Below are positions 1-6,970 of a DNA stretch of 10,645 bases, piece by piece (position 1 is the stretch's first letter; every line of letters starts with the position of its first letter). The stretch lies in assembly GCA_046597185.1 (NCBI GenBank), contig JBKJLF010000267.1, forward strand, positions 1 through 10,645. Reading direction: 5' to 3'. The DNA is from CAMBDR01 sp046597185. GTDB lineage: Bacteria > Pseudomonadota > Gammaproteobacteria > Burkholderiales > Burkholderiaceae_D. The notes beneath the pieces were generated by a model that did no database searches, was not told the origin of the DNA, and saw nothing but the letters and a program-made list of their open reading frames with translations. Both the position numbers and the translations under genes were made by a program.

Positions 1-11
1 CCAAGAGATAA

Positions 12-30
12 GCTGCCATTTTATGGCAGC
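12..30. repeat. Perfect 8-bp inverted repeat around the stop codon of the remnant gene
   Basis: GCTGCCAT and ATGGCAGC form an 8-bp perfect stem with a 3-nt loop. The minus-strand TAA stop at 21-23 lies at the loop. No T-run follows on the minus strand, so it is a weak terminator candidate at best, though its position at the end of the minus-strand gene fits a 3' hairpin. Confidence 0.4.
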
Positions 31-587
31 GTCCGGGCCACCCGAAGCCCAATACGATCGTCACGGTACTCGGGCGCAAGGCCGCTGTAACGGTGGGGGC
101 CGGAAGCGATATAGTCCCACGACTCGCGCCACGCATACTTGCGCGCCAGGGCTTGCATGCGCGCGGCCAAGGTATCGGCCAGCGCCTGATTCACAATCAA
201 ACCATTTTACTGCAAGTCGCAATTTTGCAACACTTCCAGCAGTGTAGCGGTAAATAAGCCATGCTCAAACTGAGGTAATTCTTCCGCCCGCTCTTGATCC
301 AGACAAGAATTCAAAATCGCCAGCGGCGCATCCGGCGGCGATATTTCCGCTACCTCACCCTGCCGTTTGCGCCCAAACGCCAGCGCCCGATACACCGCAT
401 CACCCTCAAAACTCGCGCCCGCCGCCGCATCACCCCGGCTGGCAATTTCGGCCTCCAACGGCAAACGGCAAGCATCAAAAATAAACACCCGCTGCACGCC
501 CAGCCACGCATCCGTATGCGCGATCAGCGCTTCACACCATGAAACATCTACCGCATCACAAAAATAAGCAATGTACTTAGTGATGGA
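21..587 (-). pseudogene. Decayed caspase-like (peptidase C14) protein with a formylglycine-generating-enzyme-like tail
   Basis: One minus-strand frame is open from a stop at 588-590 to TAA at 207-209, then continues in the same frame for 61 codons to TAA at 21-23. The upstream part has a caspase p20-like core, IFDACR (Cys in the position of the catalytic Cys of bacterial caspase-like proteases), and a later segment, LNSCLDQERAEELPQF followed by GLFTATLLEVL, typical of this family. After the internal stop, VNQALADTLAARMQALARKY reads like the helix that normally follows in these caspase domains. WDYIASGPHRYSG...RDDRIGLRVARTLP then resembles the extreme C-terminus of SUMF1/FGE-sulfatase domains. 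The usual His-containing Y-x-G-H-G motif upstream of the Cys is absent, and most of the FGE domain is missing. The first available start is a GTG at 495-497, just before the Cys motif, with no obvious ribosome site. I read this as a remnant with a nonsense mutation plus 5' and internal deletions. A short expressed protein from 207-497 is possible but less likely. Confidence 0.6.
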
Positions 588-779
588 TTAAACATTTCCA
601 AAAAGAAAGATGCTTTCACCACACAAAAAATATTTTTGCCAACAACCCTTAAGTTATATCAAGCCCTGCCGTTAATTACCTCGACTGCGGCTAATTCGTC
701 CGCTCGCTTGGCAGCACGTAGCAAACTGAAATTCAACGCCGTTCCAACGCCAACCCAACTCTTTCCAAAAGGTATCATC

Positions 780-1028
780 ATGCCCATTAATGCCGTTTCA
801 TCCAGCGCAACCGCTGCAACGGTAAGCGCACCCAGCACGCAGCCTTTGCGCCAAACCAACCAATCCAGTGAGGCTTCGGAAGCAAAACGCGTCAGCGTGG
901 CCAATGCCAATGTTCCCAACGAACCAAGCAATAACGATATACAACAAACCCAACGCGTGCAAGCAGCCCAGCCGACCTTGAATGCACAAGGTCAAACCAT
1001 TGGCCGCACCATTAATGAAACTGCGTAA
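780..1028 (+). CDS. Small disordered hypothetical protein (82 aa)
   Basis: I do not recognise a named family. ATG at 780 is preceded by AAAAGG (767-772) at good spacing. The longer reading that starts at TTG 636 has no ribosome site and a different composition, so 780 is preferred. The 82-residue product has no Phe, Trp, Tyr, Cys or His and is dominated by Ala, Ser, Thr, Gln and Asn, which suggests an intrinsically disordered chain. There is no signal peptide or membrane segment. The C-terminus (NAQGQTIGRTINETA) is the most motif-like part and, from memory, resembles the ends of other small uncharacterised betaproteobacterial proteins. The gene stands alone: the remnant gene on the left is divergent, the glycosyltransferase on the right is convergent, and an intrinsic terminator follows at 1065-1090. 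The 588-779 stretch before it is AT-rich near 600-660 but shows no convincing -35/-10 pair. Function unknown. Confidence 0.65.
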   Translation: MPINAVSSSATAATVSAPSTQPLRQTNQSSEASEAKRVSVANANVPNEPSNNDIQQTQRVQAAQPTLNAQGQTIGRTINETA

Positions 1029-1064
1029 ATTGAAGTTGCGCGAAGTGAAGAAAGACGCAAGATG

Positions 1065-1090
1065 TCGGCACCAGGTGTGCCGATTTTTTT
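1065..1090 (+). terminator. Intrinsic (Rho-independent) terminator of the small plus-strand gene
   Basis: TCGGCAC (1065-1071) pairs perfectly with GTGCCGA (1077-1083) across a 5-nt loop and is followed directly by seven T residues (1084-1090). It lies 37 bases after the stop of the 780-1028 gene, in the right orientation. Read on the minus strand the hairpin is not followed by T residues, so it should act only on plus-strand transcripts. Confidence 0.85.
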
Positions 1091-1119
1091 ATGCCGATTT
1101 TTTTATGCCGATTTTTTTA
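1078..1119. repeat. Three perfect tandem copies of a 14-bp unit (TGCCGATTTTTTTA)
   Basis: The unit occurs at 1078-1091, 1092-1105 and 1106-1119 with no mismatches. It consists of the descending arm of the terminator hairpin plus its T-run, so the terminator's 3' half has been triplicated. The array also forms the 3' end of the convergent glycosyltransferase gene, whose TAA stop (1103-1105) is inside it. Each copy has a 7-nt homopolymer, so the array is a likely site of slipped-strand change. Confidence 0.95.
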
Positions 1120-2218
1120 TATCATGATATAGCGCAACATAGCGCTGGGCCATTTTATCTGCGGTAAATAAGTCCAAATAACGTAGCTCTGCCTGGTGCC
1201 CCATTTGCGCTGCCAGTTCTGGCTGATCCCACAGTGTTTGCATGGCTCCGCGCAAGGCCGCCGGATCGCTCGGCGGCACCACAATACCGGTTTCGCCATC
1301 ACTATTGATATAGCTGGTGCCAGTGCCAATTTCACTCGATATCATCGGCTTGCCATACATGGCACCTTCCAGCAGAGAAATACCAAACGCTTCCGAGCGC
1401 AAATGCGAAGGAAATGCCACCGCATAGCATAATTGCAGCAAAGCCACTTTGTCGATTTCCGGCAAGGCCCCAAGAAACTGCACATGTTGTAAACCCAAAC
1501 GCTGGGCATGGGCTTTCAACTCTTGTTCTATCGGTCCAGCCCCAACAATCACCACCGGATAAGTACAATTGTGCATGGCGTCCAGCAAGATATGCAAACC
1601 CTTGTAATAGCGCAAGACACCAACAAACAGAAAAAACCGCTCGCCACAACGCTGCCGCCATTGCGCCAGCAATTCTGGCGTGGGCTGCGGGTAAATCGAT
1701 TTATCCAGGCCATAGGTAATGACCGAGGTTTTATAGCGATACTTATCCAACACCGGGCTCGATGCCAAATAATTGGGCGAGGTCGCAACGATGTGATTGA
1801 TACTATTCAAAAAGCGTTTTTTGAGCGGTTGATAGACTTTCATCAAATGCTTTTGCCGCACGATATCCGAGTGATAGGTGACCACCGAGGGTTTTTTTAC
1901 CCGCGCCAGAAAATGCGCCAAATCCATAAAAGGCCACGGAAAATGGTAGTGAATCACATCAAACTGCTTGGCCAAGGCACTTAATTGACCAATCGCCCCC
2001 AAAGAAAACCCGGTGGAGGCAATTTCAAAATCCAACCGCGCCCGCCGCACCACATGGCCTTCAAAATGCAGCAGCGCATTATGCCGGTCCCGGGTCAGGG
2101 TGAGCACTTCATTTTCGACGCCAAGCTGAGAAGTGCTGGCACACATTTGCCGGATCACTTGCTCAATCCCCCCCAAGGAATCGGGATAATAGGTTTTAAA
2201 AAAATGGAGTACCCGCAT
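1103..2218 (-). CDS. Glycosyltransferase family 4 (WbpZ/WbdC-like), polysaccharide synthesis
   Basis: A 371-residue GT-B-fold, retaining glycosyltransferase, probably cytoplasmic or peripherally membrane-bound and using a GDP-sugar made by the upstream genes. The N-terminal acceptor domain begins MRVLHFFKTYYPDSLGGIEQ, with the glycine-rich GGIEQ loop at residues 16-20 and YHSD at 115-118. The C-terminal donor domain has FVGVLRYYKGLH (198-209), PSHLRSEAFGISLLEGA with the GT4 E-x7-E pair E276/E284, and GETGIVVPP near 308-316. Overall it resembles WbpZ of the Pseudomonas A-band locus and WbdC mannosyltransferases, from memory rather than a search, so a role early in building a mannose/D-rhamnose glycan is inferred. 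The ATG starts one base after the TAA of the upstream glycosyltransferase, implying coupled translation. The last residues, IKKSA, are encoded by the first copy of the 14-bp repeat. No terminator was seen for this strand downstream, so transcripts may run antisense into the small gene. Confidence 0.9.
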   Translation of the reverse strand: MRVLHFFKTYYPDSLGGIEQVIRQMCASTSQLGVENEVLTLTRDRHNALLHFEGHVVRRARLDFEIASTGFSLGAIGQLSALAKQFDVIHYHFPWPFMDLAHFLARVKKPSVVTYHSDIVRQKHLMKVYQPLKKRFLNSINHIVATSPNYLASSPVLDKYRYKTSVITYGLDKSIYPQPTPELLAQWRQRCGERFFLFVGVLRYYKGLHILLDAMHNCTYPVVIVGAGPIEQELKAHAQRLGLQHVQFLGALPEIDKVALLQLCYAVAFPSHLRSEAFGISLLEGAMYGKPMISSEIGTGTSYINSDGETGIVVPPSDPAALRGAMQTLWDQPELAAQMGHQAELRYLDLFTADKMAQRYVALYHDIKKSA

Positions 2219-2219
2219 T

Positions 2220-3353
2220 TTATCGCCCCGCCAAAGCAGCGCGATACACCGCCGCAGTTTGCTCGGCCGTCGCTTGCCAAGTCAGTTTTTCAACCCGCTG
2301 CCAACCTGCTTCAATACAACGCTGGCGCAAGCTTTCATCTTGCACCAGACGCTGCATGGCAGCGCGAATTTCATCTGGCGAGAGCGGGTCCACTTCCAGC
2401 GCCGCCCCTTGCGATACTTCCGGCAAGGATGTGGTATTGGCAGTAATCACCGGCACTTTGGCGGCAAAGGCTTCGAGCACGGGAATACCAAAGCCTTCAT
2501 ACAAAGACGGGAACACAAACACCCCCGCCCCGGCATACAAATGCCGTAAGGTGGTTTGTTGCTTCACCTGATTAAGCCAAAATACTGGCTCGCCCTGCTG
2601 CTGCGCCGCATGGATTTGCTGCAACAGCGCATCACATTGCCACCCATTCCTACCAACAATAACAAAAGAATGTTGCTTGCGCACGGGTGCGGGCAAGCCA
2701 AGAAACGCCTGTAAAATTCGTTCGACATTTTTACGCGGCTGCAGGGTGCCAACAAATAAAAAATAGCCTGGCTGCAAACCAAATTCGGCCAGTGTCGCCG
2801 CTACCGCATCATCGGCGACCGGTTCGCGCCAATGATCATCGACACCGCAATAAACCACGCTGATTTTGTCCGGCTGCACGCCAAAACACTCCACCAATTC
2901 GGTCACCGCGTAATGCGACAGTGCAATCACCCGATCCGCCTTGCGCGCCGCCTTTTTTTGCGCCCAATTTTTTAAACCGCGCAAACGCGGGGTCACCCAC
3001 TGCGGAAATTTAATCGGCACCGCATCATGCAAGGTCGCCACCACCGGGCAATCCATGCGCACAATGCGGTAATCGGTGGCATGAAATATATCCATCGGCA
3101 TGGGCATGGAGCAAGGGCTGACCCAATCCAACAGCGCCGTCACTTCATAGGGATAAGGCAAGGCACGCCCGGCACTAAAACCCTGGCCTCGCGGTGAAGA
3201 CAGTGCAGGAAACAAAAAGCCTTGCACCGAACATCCCGAGGCAGGTAAATAGCGTTGCAAGGCCTGGGTATAGACGCCAATGCCATCAAGCCGCCCCTGT
3301 GTGAAAATTGGTTCGATCATGGTGGTGGAGAGGCCGACATTGAGTTGACTCAT
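2220..3353 (-). CDS. Glycosyltransferase family 4 (mannosyl/rhamnosyl-transferase type)
   Basis: A 377-residue GT4 enzyme, the fourth gene of the sugar operon. The N-terminal domain has DGIGVYTQALQ (about 23-33), the HATDY segment (91-95) and ATLHDAVPIKFP (106-117). The donor-binding domain has FVGTLQPRKN (200-209), FPSLYEGFGIPVLEAFA with E286 and E294 as the E-x7-E pair, and a closing Trp-rich helix. These patterns are typical of mannosyltransferases such as WbdB/WbpY and of many O-antigen GT4 proteins, so GDP-mannose or GDP-D-rhamnose is the probable donor; the linkage cannot be read from sequence. I chose ATG at 3351-3353 because it overlaps the TGA of the preceding reductase gene as ATGA, the classical coupling arrangement. 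The frame also has a GTG three codons upstream (3360-3362) that would add MAS. The gene ends one base before the next ATG. Confidence 0.9.
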   Translation of the reverse strand: MSQLNVGLSTTMIEPIFTQGRLDGIGVYTQALQRYLPASGCSVQGFLFPALSSPRGQGFSAGRALPYPYEVTALLDWVSPCSMPMPMDIFHATDYRIVRMDCPVVATLHDAVPIKFPQWVTPRLRGLKNWAQKKAARKADRVIALSHYAVTELVECFGVQPDKISVVYCGVDDHWREPVADDAVAATLAEFGLQPGYFLFVGTLQPRKNVERILQAFLGLPAPVRKQHSFVIVGRNGWQCDALLQQIHAAQQQGEPVFWLNQVKQQTTLRHLYAGAGVFVFPSLYEGFGIPVLEAFAAKVPVITANTTSLPEVSQGAALEVDPLSPDEIRAAMQRLVQDESLRQRCIEAGWQRVEKLTWQATAEQTAAVYRAALAGR

Positions 3354-4297
3354 GCTTGCCACATCCAGCGCAGCGTTTCTTGCAGACTGGGCTGCGACTT
3401 ACCTTCCAATGGTGCTGGCAACGGGCCAATTTTTTCCAGCAAATGCGCATTACTTCCAACCAAACACTTGACTTCATTGGCACGAACGAAGGCCGGATTG
3501 ACCTTCACGTCCATCGCATACCCTGCAATGCCAGACATCAAATCCAATACCTGAGCCAGGGAATACGCTTGTCCCGAGCAAATATTCAAGGTCTCGCCCG
3601 CCAGTGCCAGTTCGAGCAAGCGCTGATATACCTGAACCACATGGCGCACATCGGAAAAATCACGTGCCACATCCAGGTTGCCCAGTTCAATTACCCGGGC
3701 CTTACGGCGATAATGATTGACGATTTTGGGCAGCAAGAAGTTTTCACTCTGCCCTACCCCGGTATAGTTAAACGGACGTACCAGAGTAATCGGCAGGCGA
3801 TCAAACCACAATCGCGCCATATATTCCATCGCCAACTTACTCACGGCATAATCATTGGCCGGCGCGGCTGGCACCTGCTCGGTAATCGGATGCACCAGCG
3901 TATTGCCATAGATATTGGCACTGCTGGCCAACAGCACTGCATCAGGCATTACCGAAGCGTTTGCGAGTGCCTGCAACAGATTGCGCGTACCCACCACATT
4001 GGTGCGATACATGGCATTGACATCGTTATGCGCGACAAAAGCAATTGCCGCCAAATGCACCACCCATTCCGGCTGCACTTGTTCGACTGCACGGCTTAGC
4101 GCAGCCAAATCCAACAGATCGGCCTGAATTTCACCCGGCCCGGTGGCGTCACCCTGCACCATGCCAAACACGCTATGCCCACTGGCGCGCAGGGTTTGCG
4201 CCAGGTAGCGCCCGGTAAAGCCATTAATGCCAGTGAGCAGCACCCGGCGTGACCCGCTGGTCGCAGAAGCACTTTGCATCGCTGTCGGTTGCAACAT
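3350..4297 (-). CDS. rmd: GDP-6-deoxy-D-mannose (4-keto) reductase, Rmd type
   Basis: A 315-residue extended short-chain dehydrogenase/reductase that reduces the 4-keto group of GDP-4-keto-6-deoxy-D-mannose using NAD(P)H, giving GDP-D-rhamnose. Visible elements are the Rossmann motif TGINGFTG (22-29), the acidic region around ADLLDL (59-64), HLAAIAFVAHND (81-92), the catalytic SSANIYG (125-131), Y150-xxx-K154, and the substrate loop RPFNYTGVGQSENFLLPKI starting at 174. The length matches Rmd-family proteins. The ATG at 4295-4297 has a strong ribosome site, AGGGTG (4304-4309), which overlaps the TAG stop of gmd. A GTG at 4322-4324 in the same frame would give a longer N-terminus but lacks this support. 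The position directly after gmd argues for D-rhamnose. A reductase producing GDP-6-deoxy-D-talose (Tld) is very similar and cannot be excluded, while fucose synthase (Fcl) is less likely. Confidence 0.88.
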   Translation of the reverse strand: MLQPTAMQSASATSGSRRVLLTGINGFTGRYLAQTLRASGHSVFGMVQGDATGPGEIQADLLDLAALSRAVEQVQPEWVVHLAAIAFVAHNDVNAMYRTNVVGTRNLLQALANASVMPDAVLLASSANIYGNTLVHPITEQVPAAPANDYAVSKLAMEYMARLWFDRLPITLVRPFNYTGVGQSENFLLPKIVNHYRRKARVIELGNLDVARDFSDVRHVVQVYQRLLELALAGETLNICSGQAYSLAQVLDLMSGIAGYAMDVKVNPAFVRANEVKCLVGSNAHLLEKIGPLPAPLEGKSQPSLQETLRWMWQA

Positions 4298-4303
4298 AAG
4301 ATT

Positions 4304-4309
4304 CACCCT
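4304..4309 (-). promoter_or_regulatory. Ribosome binding site of rmd overlapping the gmd stop codon
   Basis: On the minus strand AGGGTG lies 6 nt before the ATG at 4297, and its first two bases are also the last two of the gmd TAG stop (4308-4310). This fixes the rmd start and suggests that ribosomes finishing gmd re-initiate on rmd. Confidence 0.75.
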
Positions 4310-5351
4310 AGAATGACGCGCCACGCCGATTACGCCGCAAATCGGCTTGTACCATCATTTGGCACAATTGCTCCAAGCTGGTTTGCGCCTGCCAACCCAG
4401 TTCAGCCTTGGCTTTACTGGCATCGCCAATCAGTAATTCAACTTCGGCCGGACGATAAAAGCGCGGATTCACTTGCACCACCAATTTACCGCTCTTGACG
4501 CAATGCCCGCGCTCCTGGTCGCCACTACCCTGCCATTCAATCACCCGATCCACCGCCTTAAACGCCATGCTGACAAAAACACGCACGGTTTCGGTACGGT
4601 TGGTGGCCAGCACATAGGTATCGGGCTTAGCGGCCTGCAACATGCGCCACATGCCTTCCACATATTCTTTGGCAAAACCCCAATCGCGCTTGGCATCCAA
4701 ATTACCCAATTCCAAAACGTCGAGCAAACCCAGTTCCATCTTGGCGACGCTATCGGTAATTTTGCGCGTTACAAATTCCTGGCCCCGCAAGGGAGATTCA
4801 TGATTAAACAAGATGCCGCTGGAGGCAAACAGGTTATAGGATTCCCGGTAATTGACCGTCATCCAATGGGCATATAACTTGGCAATGCCATACGGGCTAC
4901 GGGGATAAAATGACGTGGCTTCGGTTTGCGGAATCGACTGAACTTTACCAAACATTTCTGAGGTGGACGCTTGATAAAAGCGAATCGCCGGATTCACGAT
5001 GCGAATCGCTTCCAACAAATGTACCGGGCCAATGCCGGTAATATTTGCAGTGGTGACGGGTTGATCGAAGGATACCCCGACAAAACTCTGGGCCGCCAGA
5101 TTGTACAGTTCATCGGGCTGACATTGTTGCAGCAAACGGATACTGGAACCCAAATCGGTCAAATCATATTCCACCAGAGATAAATTGGGATGCTTGGCAA
5201 TACCCAATTCTTCAATACGCCAAAAATTGACGGTGCTGGAGCGGCGATAGGTGCCAAACACCTGGCAACCCTTTTCCAACAATAATTGTGCCAAATAAGC
5301 GCCATCTTGCCCAGTAATACCCGTTATCAGCGCTCTTTTCATTTTCATCAT
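4308..5351 (-). CDS. gmd: GDP-mannose 4,6-dehydratase
   Basis: Converts GDP-D-mannose to GDP-4-keto-6-deoxy-D-mannose in the cytosol, using tightly bound NADP. The 347-residue length fits the family. The N-terminal Rossmann motif is GITGQDGAYLA (11-21), the classical Gmd signature. Catalytic residues are visible as T130 and E132 in STSEMFG and Y154/K158 in YGIAK. Other family landmarks are NHESPLRG (183-190), ELGNLDAKRDWGFA (214-227) and RFYRPAEVELLIGD (297-310). Starts are crowded (TTG 5354, ATG 5351, 5348 and 5342). GGTG five bases upstream favours 5351, while most Gmd proteins begin MKRALITG, which would be 5342. The product feeds the adjacent rmd. It is separated from manC by a 95-bp AT-rich gap containing short direct repeats, the largest gap within the operon, so an internal promoter or processing site is possible but no good -35/-10 pair was found. 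Confidence 0.95.
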   Translation of the reverse strand: MMKMKRALITGITGQDGAYLAQLLLEKGCQVFGTYRRSSTVNFWRIEELGIAKHPNLSLVEYDLTDLGSSIRLLQQCQPDELYNLAAQSFVGVSFDQPVTTANITGIGPVHLLEAIRIVNPAIRFYQASTSEMFGKVQSIPQTEATSFYPRSPYGIAKLYAHWMTVNYRESYNLFASSGILFNHESPLRGQEFVTRKITDSVAKMELGLLDVLELGNLDAKRDWGFAKEYVEGMWRMLQAAKPDTYVLATNRTETVRVFVSMAFKAVDRVIEWQGSGDQERGHCVKSGKLVVQVNPRFYRPAEVELLIGDASKAKAELGWQAQTSLEQLCQMMVQADLRRNRRGASF

Positions 5352-5381
5352 CAATACACCATAAATAAATTACTTGAAATA

Positions 5382-5406
5382 AATTTCTTAAACCGAATTT
5401 CTTAAA
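5382..5406. repeat. Pair of 11-bp direct repeats in the manC-gmd gap
   Basis: AATTTCTTAAA occurs at 5382-5392 and 5396-5406, a 14-bp period, in the AT-rich leader of gmd. The role is unknown; it could be a protein-binding site or a relic of a short duplication. Confidence 0.6.
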
Positions 5407-5436
5407 ATATACCTGCCCGAATCTGGCTTATGTAGA

Positions 5437-5456
5437 CTCAAGCACGCTCAAGCACG
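5437..5456. repeat. 10-bp perfect tandem duplication at the manC stop codon
   Basis: CTCAAGCACG is present twice, at 5437-5446 and 5447-5456. The minus-strand TGA stop of manC (5448-5450) is inside the second copy, so the duplication does not change the protein. Confidence 0.8.
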
Positions 5457-6863
5457 ACCATAATGGTCTTCAAAGCGCACGATATCGTCTTCACCCAAAT
5501 ATTCCCCGCTTTGCACTTCAATCATCACCAGATTGGTAACGCCGGGGTTTTGCAAGCGATGTTTGTGACCCGCTGGAATAAAGGTTGATTCATTGGTTTG
5601 CACCAGAAACTCGCGTTCGCCATTGGTCACTTTTGCCACACCACTCACCACAATCCAATGCTCGCTGCGGTGATAATGCATTTGCAAGGACAAAGAAGCG
5701 CCTTGCTTGACTTCGATACGCTTGATTTTAAAGCGTGGGCCTTCTTCAATCACCGCATACGTGCCCCAGGGGCGATGCACCAGTCGATGAGTTTTGTAGG
5801 CATCGTGGGCGCGCGCTTTGAGTTGCCCGACCACCGCTTTCACATCTTGCACGCGCGAACGGTCAACGATCAGTAAGGCGTCCGGCGTATCCACGATGAT
5901 TTGGTTTTTGATGCCCACGGCACAGACCAGACGCTCGCTGCTTTGCACATAACAACCACTGCTATCGAGCATCACCACCTCGCCAATGGCACCATTACCA
6001 TGTTCATCCACTTCCACCAGCTCGCTCATTGCGCCCCATGAGCCGATATCACTCCAACCAATATCGCAAGCCACCACGGCCACTTTGGATGAACGCTCCA
6101 TCAAGGCATAATCAATCGAAATATCCGGCACCTGGCGAAATTGGTTGGCATTGAGTTCAATTTGCAGTGCTGTTTTTTTGCTGGCACGCTCGGATTGGGT
6201 GAAACAGGTGCGCACGGCCTCCATCACCTCCGGTGCATGCAGCGCCATTTCGGCCAAAAACACCTTGGCATCAAAGCAAAACATGCCAGCATTCCACAAA
6301 TAATTACCGCTTGCCAAATATTCGGTGGCTTTTTCAAGCGATGGTTTTTCGACAAAGCGTTTGACCTGCTCGCCGTCAAACTCAATATAGCCAAAACCGG
6401 TTTCCGCGTGGCCCGGCTTGATTCCAAACGTGACTAACATACCCTCTTTGGCCAATTTGCTGGCGCGTGCGACTGCTTGGCTAAAGGCTTCAAAATTGGA
6501 AATCAAATGATCGGCTGGCAAAACTAATAATTGCGCCTCGTCGCCATACATTTCCACCACCGCCAAGGCTGCCATGGCCATCGCCGGTGCGGTATTGCGC
6601 CCAAACGGCTCCAGGATATACGAGGTTGGAATGGCTTGAGGATTGACGGCGCGATATTCATCTTCAGTCTTAAAATACAAATCACGATTGGTGACCGTCA
6701 AAATATCCACCACATTGGGCAACTTTGCTGCCCGCACAAAGGCTTTTTGCAATAAACTCTGTCCATCTGCTAATTGCATGAAGGGCTTGGGATGCAGTTC
6801 CCGCGATACTGGCCACAAGCGCGCGCCCACGCCACCCGATAAAATTACTGGAATAATGCTCAT
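5448..6863 (-). CDS. manC: Mannose-1-phosphate guanylyltransferase / mannose-6-phosphate isomerase (bifunctional, type II)
   Basis: Makes GDP-mannose from mannose-1-phosphate and GTP, and probably also interconverts fructose-6-P and mannose-6-P, supplying gmd. The 471-residue size is that of bifunctional AlgA/WbpW/ManC proteins. The nucleotidyltransferase domain has GGVGARLWPVSRELHPKPF from residue 10, LPADH (115-119), FVEKP (170-174), YLWNAGMF (188-195), DYALME (251-256) and GWSDIGSW (269-276). The C-terminal cupin isomerase domain starts near RPWGTY (364-369), with metal-ligand candidates H396, H398 and E401 in MHYHRSEHW and H433/H435 in AGHKHRLQN. The signature loop reads GVGAR where GSGTR is common, a tolerated variation. 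ATG 6863 starts the family-standard MSIIPVILSGG; a TTG at 6899 in the same frame is not supported. A phosphomannomutase is needed and is not in the window. First gene of the operon, behind an extended -10 promoter. Confidence 0.95.
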   Translation of the reverse strand: MSIIPVILSGGVGARLWPVSRELHPKPFMQLADGQSLLQKAFVRAAKLPNVVDILTVTNRDLYFKTEDEYRAVNPQAIPTSYILEPFGRNTAPAMAMAALAVVEMYGDEAQLLVLPADHLISNFEAFSQAVARASKLAKEGMLVTFGIKPGHAETGFGYIEFDGEQVKRFVEKPSLEKATEYLASGNYLWNAGMFCFDAKVFLAEMALHAPEVMEAVRTCFTQSERASKKTALQIELNANQFRQVPDISIDYALMERSSKVAVVACDIGWSDIGSWGAMSELVEVDEHGNGAIGEVVMLDSSGCYVQSSERLVCAVGIKNQIIVDTPDALLIVDRSRVQDVKAVVGQLKARAHDAYKTHRLVHRPWGTYAVIEEGPRFKIKRIEVKQGASLSLQMHYHRSEHWIVVSGVAKVTNGEREFLVQTNESTFIPAGHKHRLQNPGVTNLVMIEVQSGEYLGEDDIVRFEDHYGRA

Positions 6864-6970
6864 TGAATTAAAAACCTTTAAAAAAATCTTGCAATGCAAT
6901 CGTCTCCGACGCTCACACCTCGCAGATTAATATTGCCAAAATGCAGCATACAAATTTAACATAGCCTGAC

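Noticed and set aside
625..664. AT-rich palindrome and TTGCCA ... TATATC as a promoter for the 780 gene
   Set aside because: The spacing between the best -35 and -10 matches is about 13 bp, too short, so a promoter was not called.
636..782. Longer start (TTG 636) for the small plus-strand gene
   Set aside because: No ribosome site before 636 and the added residues have a different composition; ATG 780 has AAAAGG at good spacing.
1078..1119. Tandem repeat considered as a CRISPR or integrase array
   Set aside because: The units are contiguous with no spacers, only 14 bp long, and are explained by the terminator arm.
1508..1984. 158-codon plus-strand open frame opposite the first glycosyltransferase
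   Set aside because: Shadow of the GT4 gene; no motifs and no ribosome site.
3356..4099. 247-codon plus-strand open frame opposite rmd
   Set aside because: It is fully antisense to a well-supported reductase gene, rich in His/Gln/Ile from reversed codons, has no family motif and no ribosome site; a shadow frame.
6897..6899. Upstream TTG start of manC (12 extra residues)
   Set aside because: TTG with no ribosome site; the family N-terminus begins at ATG 6863.
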